NCBI GenBank assembly: GCA_002104935.1
Contig: MCGT01000007.1
Coordinates: 558,001-622,000 of the forward strand
Length of the DNA: 64,000 nucleotides
Source of the DNA: Hesseltinella vesiculosa
Lineage: Eukaryota; Mucoromycota; Mucoromycetes; Mucorales; Cunninghamellaceae
Direction: 5' to 3'
In this document: positions 56,443 to 64,000 of the stretch, one piece after another
How positions within the stretch are numbered: position 1 is the stretch's first letter
Layout of the letters: every line of letters begins with the position of its first letter
Notes under the pieces: generated by a model
The model's database searches: none
Told to the model about the DNA's origin: nothing
What the model saw: the letters and a program-made list of their open reading frames with translations, nothing else
Translations under genes and position numbers: made by a program

Positions 56443-58458
56443 TTACAAAGCCGGACGACCGGCTTCTTCTTCTTCTTCAATAGGGGAATAGGATGCGGAG
56501 GGATCTACGGGATGGATAAAGCAAGCTGCAACCACACAAAGACCGCAGATCATTGCCAAGATGTAAATAAATAAGCTGGGGAATGTCTTTACAGAAAGGC
56601 TGTAGATGAAATTCAATCCCGTCTGGGAAATCATCACTGCAGAAAAAAAAAAAAAAAAAAAGGTGAGTGATGCTCTCCTGGCAGAAAAAAAAAAAACTTG
56701 CATGCAATGGAATCCAAGACAGCCTGGGCTCCAAGTAATTCACCAATTTGAGACGCAGGCACTAACGAGGTATAAAGAGATCGCAAAGACGGCTGAGCCA
56801 AGATACCGACACTTTGCAGAGCCAAGGCGGCCGAAAAGCCGAGGCTAGTGGTGGCCATGGCGGCAAGTACAAAGCAAATGGCCTCGACGGCCATGCCAAA
56901 CCGTACAAACAACAGATCAACGAGGATACGTGCCGACGAGGGTGACGTTTCATTTTCCTGGATGCCAAAGTGTCGTTTCGCGTAAGCAAAGGCAGAAGGC
57001 AAGACGGCCACCATGATGATGAGTCGTATAAAAGACGAAACACTGATCAACAGACCGCCTTCGACAGCTGTCCATTTGAACTGGAGCATGGCATACAACA
57101 AGGTCGGTGGTTGGCCCAACATGGCGATAAGAAAGTGGATCAGTGCCAGCAATGGTACAGTCCATCGATTCATATGGGCGGGTCGAGAAGTGAAGAGGAT
57201 GGACATGGCGGAGAAGATGTTGAGTTTATGCCATACTTTGCCTTCTTGCTGTTGCGAGTTACGTCGAGCTTGTAGCATCTTGCCTTGATCCAGTGATTCG
57301 GGTAACCAAAACGTAACATACACGAAGAACAGAACATCGATCACCAGCAAAAAATAAAACAAAGGTGTCACCGACCCATATTCCTGAAGAGATTTGGGTC
57401 AGTGTCGTACACAGTTTTTTTTTTCCAGAGGCTGAAACAAACCTTGACAAAGACACTTGACACCATTGGTCCTACCCCGAAAAAAAAGAAGAAAGATAAA
57501 GGAGGCTATTCCACAGTAGAAATCCACTTACCGAGAGCAATCCCAAGAAATACAGCTGACATCATTCGGCCCATCGCAATCGTTCTAAGATGTGATAAAG
57601 AGAAGCATTGAAGCGGTGGCGATCTTTTTTTTTTTTTTTTTTACCTGGCTTCATGGGTGGTACAATCAGACACATAGGCTTGAATGGCAGCCAAGAGAAT
57701 CATTTCCCCAACTAGGAAACCGCGTACAAGCGGGGCCAAGATGAAAAGAATGAATGCCAAGTCACCGCTTAACTTGGCAACACCGACATAGCACAGCATT
57801 TGCAGAATGCCACCCAAACCAAAGATTTGAAACACAACGCGCCGGCCATAGCGATCAGACAATGAACCATAAAAAGGTGCCATTAACAATGCTTTGGATT
57901 GAAAAAAAAAAAAAAAAAAGATCAGCCCTCCTGTAGCGTTTCGTCCAAAAACTGCTTACAAGAGCCTGACAGCAAAAACACCACGATGCCTTGTACTCGA
58001 GACACGATCACCTGAACTTCGGGAATGGCACAATCACGCATATCTGTATAAGCAACCCCTCCGGTAAAATCAAAGGCATCTCCTTCACTACGTCGATAGT
58101 ACCTATTTTTTTTTTAAAAAAAGAAAAAGAAGCATGATCAACGATAAGGAATGGTTCCTTTTTTTCAAAAGGCACGCCGCCACTTGCATATCACAAAAGA
58201 TTTCAGTGTAAAATTGAACCAATGGGGCCACCAGAGCTCTAGGAAGAATAAAGCCATCAGTATCTATTCGCCGTGGCGCTGTGCAATCATTTACCCCATG
58301 CCGAAAGTTAGAGCAAACACGGGAATGATAATATGCCATGGCGTTGCTTGGGTTTTTTGATCGGGTTTGGGGGTGGAGGGCGTTGATAAAAGGGGATCTG
58401 TTTCCTCGGACGTGCTCAGTGATGGCACTGATCGTTCATACATGTCACTGTCCTTCAT
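56443..58458 (-). CDS. Major facilitator superfamily transporter
   Basis: Exons 58458-58295, 58238-58188, 58102-57960, 57891-57645, 57584-57532, 57471-57443, 57383-56702 and 56636-56443 give 520 aa with about 12 hydrophobic segments. The MFS motif A appears as GSLSDRYGRRVVF after TM2. The N-terminus carries a SEETDPLL acidic dileucine-like signal, and the C-terminus is acidic (EEEEEAGRPAL); both suggest vacuolar or endosomal sorting, which is inferred. Two introns (58187-58103 and 56701-56637) fit only as GC-AG with GCAAGT donors; the GT alternatives give the wrong phase or stops. Substrate is unknown; the closest class by eye is a sugar/drug-type DHA-like MFS. Confidence 0.8.
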
Positions 58459-58870
58459 AAGTAAACAATAGAGAATACGACGAAAAAATGTAAATGAATA
58501 AAAGAGAAAGAAACTGTAAAAAAGCCGAGTTTGGAAAGAATCATCATTTTCTTGAAACAAGCGGAAAAACTTGATCTACAGGCCGGCACCAGCTCCATCC
58601 ACACTGGAAAAGGAAAAATTGGGCCAAAAAAAAAAAAGAGGTCATCTTCCCATCCTAATTCATCCTAGAAATCTTTTGGGTGAACAAACTTTTTTATTGC
58701 CGAGAAAGCGGCTGACAAAGCCGCCAGGCATAAAAAAAAAACGGGAGAAAGGGTGGATCAACACCTTCAAAAGAAAGGGGGGGGGGAAGGGGGGGATATC
58801 AAATGAGAGGAATCAAAAGAAACTATTCCTAGGAATTTACAATAAAAAAAGTGTATAAAGAGAGAGGGGG
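58459..58870. other. Intergenic region with G-rich tract
   Basis: Between the MFS start and the end of the tail-anchored gene. It contains a g-run/ggggggaaggggggg block at about 58780-58796 and A runs. No ORF is supported. Confidence 0.4.
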
Positions 58871-59464
58871 TCAATGTAAAAGGACATGAGGAAAGGTGCA
58901 AACAAAATGATGCATCAGGGCAACAAGTGAAGCCAATAGCAGCAGTCGAAAAACACGCCACAAATACTCGGAAATCAATAAGCGGCGGTCTGGTAATTCG
59001 TGACGGCAAGCAGGCTGGGGCAGGGTATACTGATCACGAGTGACAGCCTCGTCTTTCTTTGGTAGAGGTGTGGGGTGTGACGGCTTGGGCAAGTGGTGGT
59101 GGTGTGTGGTCAGTGGGTTTTTGGTGGCACAAGGTTTGCGGTGAGCTTGTCGGTCAAAACTCTTTTCGGCGAGCTGTTCAATGACTTCTTGACTTCGTAG
59201 CTGTTCAGCAATGACCCCGGCCATCACAGGGGCTCCCGTCCTGGCAATGACTCGCTCCATCAATTCTTGAATGACGCCCTTGGCATCTTCTTCTTTAATG
59301 GCTTCATCGAGAGCGGCTTGCGCTAATTCAATAAACCGGTCAATGTCATCTGCCTCGGCCTTCTTTCGTAATCGTCGTCGTTCAAGCGATCGAGTAGGCT
59401 GTAGTCGAGGAGATGGTGTTCGTTCTTTTGGAAAGATGTGTGGATCGCACCTTGCTGTGATCAT
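58871..59464 (-). CDS. Predicted tail-anchored membrane protein (unrecognised)
   Basis: A single ORF of 197 aa from ATG 59464; the frame extends to 59587, but that part is low complexity. A basic, helical segment (SLERRRLRKKAEADDIDRFIELAQAALDEA, about 25-55) is followed by a polar His/Pro-rich linker. One hydrophobic helix lies at the extreme C-terminus (VFRLLLLASLVALMHHFV, about 170-190), leaving only a few residues behind it. This topology suggests GET-pathway insertion with the bulk of the protein cytosolic. Function is unknown. It diverges from WRAP53, with 370 bp between starts. Confidence 0.65.
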   Translation of the reverse strand: MITARCDPHIFPKERTPSPRLQPTRSLERRRLRKKAEADDIDRFIELAQAALDEAIKEEDAKGVIQELMERVIARTGAPVMAGVIAEQLRSQEVIEQLAEKSFDRQAHRKPCATKNPLTTHHHHLPKPSHPTPLPKKDEAVTRDQYTLPQPACRHELPDRRLLISEYLWRVFRLLLLASLVALMHHFVCTFPHVLLH

Positions 59465-59834
59465 TATAAGATGATATGTATAAAAAAAAAAGCGGCCTTG
59501 TAAACAAAAGAAGAAAGACCTAGAAAAAGGAGACCAAGTTTTTTTTATATTAGTTTTTTTTGAGGTAACACAGCCGGACTTGATCATTTTTTTTGATAGG
59601 CAGGTTTTTTTTTTTTCATGGTCTCATTCCACTGCATGTGACATCAAGGGCCATCATTCTTCAAAATGGAGCCATCTGACCCCATTGAATTATCCCCTCT
59701 CACCCTTCAAAAAAGGCACAGAAACGCCAGCTGAGACAGAAACGGGGCCACACCCGAGTGGGGCCTATTTTTTTTTTTTTTTGTTGACGGTTTTTTTTCT
59801 GCGACTGATTTTTTTTTTTTTTTTTTTTTCGTAC
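59465..59834. promoter_or_regulatory. Divergent region tail-anchored gene / WRAP53
   Basis: Contains T runs at about 59769-59782 and 59811-59829 immediately before the WRAP53 ATG. No coding ORF is supported. Confidence 0.4.
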
Positions 59835-61402
59835 ATGCAGGACGAAAATACAAACATATTGGCGTCCCAGCACCAAGATCAACCTTCCACCCTTGATTAT
59901 TGTACATTCCAATATGCCTGGGCCCAGCCACCTCGGCTATTAGCCACCACCGCCGACCAATACAATACGTCCACCCAACACGCCATCGTTGCCGATCAGC
60001 AGCGCCTCACTCGATCCATCCGTCCACCCACCGTCAACGAAGCAAACGACTTTTTCAAAGGGTGCCAATGGTCCCCCGATGGTGCATGTCTCCTAACCAA
60101 TTCTGAAGACCGCGTTGTACGGGTGTTTCAAGTGTAAGCCCACTTCTTGACCATCGAACGTTGTCTCATTCTATTGCTAGCCCGGCCCAAGTCTATCAAA
60201 AGGACAGCGATCAAGCGAGGCTTACACTCAACCATGGCATCCTGTTTCCTGAATCCGTCATTGATATGGCTTGGTACCCTGGTATGACCGTGGCCGATGC
60301 TTCCACCTGCTGCTTCTTAACCTCGGTGCGCGACCACCCTGTCCAGCTATGGGATGCTGTCAATGGCGAGGTAAACCTTGTTTTTAAGCAAACGGTGGGC
60401 TGACGCTGCTCCCCTGATGATAGCTACGGGCGTCGTATGGAGCGGTGGATCATGTTGAACGCTTCATTGGCCCCAACGTTATCACTTTTAACCCGGAGGG
60501 TTCAAGGTAACCAAGACCATCGGCCTCCGTCCCACTCACGCCTTTCCTCCTATTCGAACGAGGCTAGTATCTACTGTGGTTATGAAAACATGATCGAAGT
60601 CTTTGACCTCCAGGCACCTGGTCACTCCTCCTCCACTAAATTCCCAACGACACCCAACCGGAAAAGCAAGGATGGTCTCAAAGGTCGAATCTCTTGTCTC
60701 GATTTCAACCCAGACAAGAGTGGCATGTTTGCCGCCGGCACTTACAACCAAGCCGTCGGCCTCTTTGACCAACGCAACCACCAACTTTGCTCCAAATACG
60801 CCATCGATGCTGGCAACGGTGTCACCCAAGTCAAATTCTCTCCCGATGGAAACCACCTCTTTGTGGCCTCGCGCCAAGCCAGTGCCATCCAATGCTGGGA
60901 CGTCCGCCAGTCAGGCAACTTGATGTACGAACTTAACCGCCCAGGCAAAACAAATCAGCGTATCCACTTTGACATGGACCCCACAGGCCAGGTGTTGATC
61001 TCTGGTGATCAGGTTCGTTTTCCCTCGGTGGTATGACTTTATTTATTTATATTCACCCTTAGCATGGCCATGTCTTGGCATATGACCTAACCACGTTGGA
61101 AGGGGAAGACATGGAGCACAAATCAAGGTTACACTCGGACAACATGCTGCATGATGGTAATGCACCTTGGCAAATAATAATAGATGACACTTGGGTCCTC
61201 ATGCATCTTTTTATTTGTAGACATCATCGCCACCGCCACCTTCAATCCTGCCTATCCGTCCATGATAGCTACCTGTTCAGGGCAACGCAAGTTTGCTGCC
61301 GACGATGATTCGGACGACATGACCTCCGACCAAGTCATTGATAACTCGCTAAGGATATGGGAATGGTCAGGCTCCTATACCTGGCACTCCTCGGAAGTAT
61401 AG
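59835..61402 (+). CDS. WRAP53: WD40 protein WRAP53/TCAB1 homologue
   Basis: In animals, TCAB1 binds the CAB box of telomerase RNA and scaRNAs and brings them to Cajal bodies. Exons 59835-60133, 60181-60370, 60424-60506, 60568-61012, 61063-61156 and 61221-61402 give 430 aa, in phase throughout. WD-type units: FFKGCQWSPDGACLLTNSEDRVVRVF, then the family-specific ESVIDMAWYP, RDHPVQLWDA and LRASY, then EAIYCGYENMI-like SIYCGYENMIEVFDL, GRISCLDFNPDKSGMFAAGTY, VTQVKFSPDGNHLFVASRQ and IQCWDVR. The RASY and YCGYENMI blocks are typical of WRAP53. The N-terminus is short compared with the human protein. Fungal function is inferred from homology. Confidence 0.88.
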
Positions 61403-61518
61403 ACACCCATCCCACTATACCCACCCTTCCTTTTTTTTTACGTAAACGCAAAGAAGGAGAATTAAAAAAATGAACCACCGAGACATCTGTGTCACTTCTT
61501 CTTGTCATCCACATAAAA

Positions 61519-61929
61519 ATGACATCCACCATCAAACTGCTACTCATCCAGGATGAATTTAGTGTCTGCCAGCTGCCAGCCGGCAGTAAGATCCCCGACG
61601 CCGTCCATCAACTACCTTGGTTCACTGTTTCGAAGACGCCTGCTGAACTTTCGCTGGTGATCCCAACCACCCCTGGCCTCGCCTTTGCCAAAGAAGAGCG
61701 TGAATGGCGCTGCTTCCAAGTCGATGCCCAAATGGACTTTGGCCTTGTGGGTATCCTGGCTCGTATCGTTGGTCCCTTGCGAGATCACAGCATCCCCGTC
61801 TTCGTCGTCAGCACCTTTGACACCGATTATGTGCTTGTCAAACAAGACAAAGTTCATGAAGCCATCCAAGTCCTCCATGCCCAAGATGCCATCCAAGTCA
61901 AAGATGGTCCACGTTTGATCCAATCATAA
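61519..61929 (+). CDS. ACT-domain protein (ACT_7 type, bacterial-like)
   Basis: Intronless ORF of 136 aa with two ACT-like halves: LLIQDEFSVCQLPAGSKIP, WFTVSKTPAELSLVIP, then WRCFQVDAQMDFGLVGILARI, IPVFVVSTFDTDYVLVKQDKV. The VSTFDTDYVLV and DFGLVGILA blocks match small amino-acid-binding ACT proteins common in bacteria and present in some fungi. ACT domains bind amino acids and regulate enzymes; the target is not evident. Start chosen at the only ATG before the conserved LLLIQDEF. Confidence 0.75.
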   Translation: MTSTIKLLLIQDEFSVCQLPAGSKIPDAVHQLPWFTVSKTPAELSLVIPTTPGLAFAKEEREWRCFQVDAQMDFGLVGILARIVGPLRDHSIPVFVVSTFDTDYVLVKQDKVHEAIQVLHAQDAIQVKDGPRLIQS

Positions 61930-64000
61930 AAGATCTCTTTGGTGTTTTTGAGAAGAGTCATGGCTGAATCTTACAGAGAGAGAGGTGAAGAGAAAGGAGG
62001 AGTAGATTGAAAGATCCGGAAAAACGCAAGTTTCACGTTATCGATTTTGGCTGCAAAATGCTGTGCAGCACCTTTGAAGCGTCTTGGCTTGGTTTATTTT
62101 CCTTTTAAAAGAGAGGGGAGACCCCATCCTGACTCGGTGCGGTCAAAAAAGGACAAGAAGTGCCTGATCCATCCTGACTCAGTGCTTGGCCTCGGTGCGC
62201 TTCCTCACTTTTTCCCCATTTTGGCCGCTGGCCATTTCTCATGAACCGTTGGTTTCATACTTTTCCTTCTTCAATTTTCAAATTAAAAGAAGCATCGAAC
62301 GATTCCAATCTACCTGCTGTGTTTCTTGATCCTACAACCAAGTCTATCCGTCCTTGCTCGCGCGTACCACAGAGTGGATGCTCTTGTCTTCAGCCAGGTA
62401 GTAGCAGCTTAACATGGGCACATTGATCAGCATCTCTCAGGCAAGTACAGGAAGTACTATCGCCTAGCAGGTGAGCTGTCCAGGGGAAACACGCTGGGTC
62501 GATTCAAATGGCCAAAGAACACGCGTGGTGTCCCTCTGGCCATGGCTGAACAAAAAGAGGAGGCCGCTTCCTGCCATATACTCGACCAAATAGAAAAAGC
62601 AGAGTGAAGAATGAGAAGTATGTCTTTTCCCAGCGGAATGAAAAAAAAAAAAAAAAAGTAAAGGCCAAGAAGACTACTAGATCCTAGTCAGCACTTCCCT
62701 GTCTTTGAACCCCCTGAATCCCCTCACGTCACACAGCCTGCCTAAACTGCTACACTGCCTCTCAATAAACCGACAGCTCTGGTGATACTAAAGGCCAACG
62801 TCGATCTTACCCCTCTTGTTGCTCAGCCTGCAACGAAGCCAGCGCTCAATTTTCTTCGAATGTTTTACCAAAGAACATGCATAAAGTATGTGCTTTCGTG
62901 ATTTGCGTGTTTATTCCTTTAGATAACGAAAAGAAAGATAGAATGAACGATGGGGGACGCCTGCCCTGTTTCGTATGGAGAACTCCGACTCCCAGCTAAA
63001 AACATGAAAAAATCGGAATTTTCGCAAGGGGATCGATCCATCCCCAAGGGATTCTGATTCAAATCAAAAGTGTAAAGTAGCTTGTTGTCAATCCGCTCCA
63101 ATGTTTCATGTGAGTATATAATGTTGAGAAATGACGATGATTCATAGGATAACTCGCTTAGACAGCCGAGCAAAGCCCTAGAAGGCTGATTAGCATTCAC
63201 GTTCAAATATGGGTTTTTTTGCGGGGATTCTGCTGCCTTTGGAATTTTGCAAGCAAAATCGCTCATTTTTTTTTTCGAAAATGAGTGTATTTTCTCGTTA
63301 TTGACGCATTTTTGGTTTAGGCACCCATGTTCATGTCGCCTCCACACTTTCGTTAGGGGCATTAGCGTTAGGAGACTCAGCCGATTATGTTGAACATTTT
63401 TTTCTGGGCCTGTTCATTGGCAACTGCGAAGAATGCAACGTGTAGCACCAGTGAATCTTCGTACAGATACAACCCAAACTCAAAGGGCAAAGGAAGGGGG
63501 GGGAGTAATGTGACGCGTGACGCTAGCAACTCAAAAAAAAATCAGGAACGACAACCTTTGCCCGATATCAAATGAAAAGAACAGAAACTCCCATTCACAG
63601 ACAAGACCAGCCTCATTCTGGTGACTAAGATTTTTTGAGCAGGCGTATCCATGGGCGAGAGAACTCATCTTTGGAAAAGTGGATGGCTCAGGTGAAGACA
63701 CCCCCCCCCCCACCAGAATTAGAAGCTTTGATGCCACTTTTGCTTTTTGAACAATGACGAAATAAAGTTGTTGTCTTGCAAATCAGATGATGGATGTGGG
63801 ACAAGAGTATGGGAGAAAAAATAAAAGTGGGTAGGGAAGCGATGCATGATAAGGGTTATCTTGGACGTTCGCCATCCTGGCCTTTGACAGCTACCCGCTG
63901 ACTCGTCCAGATGTCTCGATCTTACATGTCATGAGCAAATCTATCAAGTTATGTGGTTCTTTAAAGATGGAGAACAGAAACAACGTTTATGCACACTCTC
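61930..64000. other. Right-edge region without a supportable gene
   Basis: About 2 kb. The longest ORF (minus strand, 63362-62919, 147 aa) has no recognisable motif, no hydrophobic or coiled-coil pattern and no splice context, so I leave it uncalled. A 16-base word, catcctgactcggtgc, recurs with one change at about 62124 and 62171. A run of C lies near 63701-63711. Confidence 0.4.

Noticed and set aside
62919..63362. 147-aa minus-strand ORF near the right edge
   Set aside because: No recognised domain, helix pattern or neighbouring exon; its length is compatible with chance in this base composition.
1..64000. Bacterial operon, CRISPR, rRNA or complete transposon
   Set aside because: No direct-repeat/spacer array, ribosomal RNA core sequence, reverse transcriptase, integrase or transposase motif was seen on either strand.

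Overview
The window is nuclear DNA from an early-diverging fungus, most likely Mucoromycota (Mucorales-like). Evidence: 25 supported protein genes with typical fungal products, most split by short introns (about 55-90 nt, GT...YAG); abundant poly(A)/poly(T) tracts in promoters and introns; a fused FOL1 folate enzyme; a TWINKLE-type mitochondrial helicase, which Dikarya lack as far as I know; and a degraded ORF resembling a dispersed Mucoromycotina family. No rRNA, tRNA, CRISPR or intact transposon was recognised.

Layout: (1) 284-4030: mitochondrial EF-G2 (MEF2) converging on a UBE2W-type E2. (2) 4031-6775: gene-poor, with a broken dispersed-family ORF, a ~100-bp duplication and a degenerate repeat. 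(3) 6776-16971: FOL1, an RFC small subunit, SLA2 and a bZIP factor. (4) 17507-25034: an alpha-arrestin, an LEA2-like membrane protein, an ankyrin protein, INO80 subunit IES6, proteasome ATPase RPT2 and a TatD nuclease. (5) 25201-35496: PPR protein, helicase-only TWINKLE, MED14 and a YEA4/SLC35B4 nucleotide-sugar transporter. (6) 35497-44122: a repeat-rich, gene-poor stretch around an unusual micro-exon gene (42114-39242). (7) 44123-61929: P5 ATPase, YME1, ATM1, a coiled-coil protein, an MFS transporter, a tail-anchored protein, WRAP53/TCAB1 and an ACT-domain protein. (8) 61930-64000: no supportable gene.

The genes are housekeeping and do not form one pathway. Several serve mitochondria (MEF2, TWINKLE, PPR, YME1, ATM1) or nuclear machines (RFC, INO80, Mediator, telomerase/Cajal body). 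Many pairs are divergent and share 150-420 bp promoters.

Gene models were built by hand by joining exons so that reading phase and family motifs are continuous. They contain about 114 introns. The most interesting results concern splicing: an apparent 1-nt exon in the E2 gene; a 14-exon gene in which every intron is phase 1 and six exons are only 9-18 nt; six GC-AG introns (about 5%); and an RPT2/IES6 divergent pair in which one gene has its ATG alone on exon 1 and the other has an intron inside the ATG.
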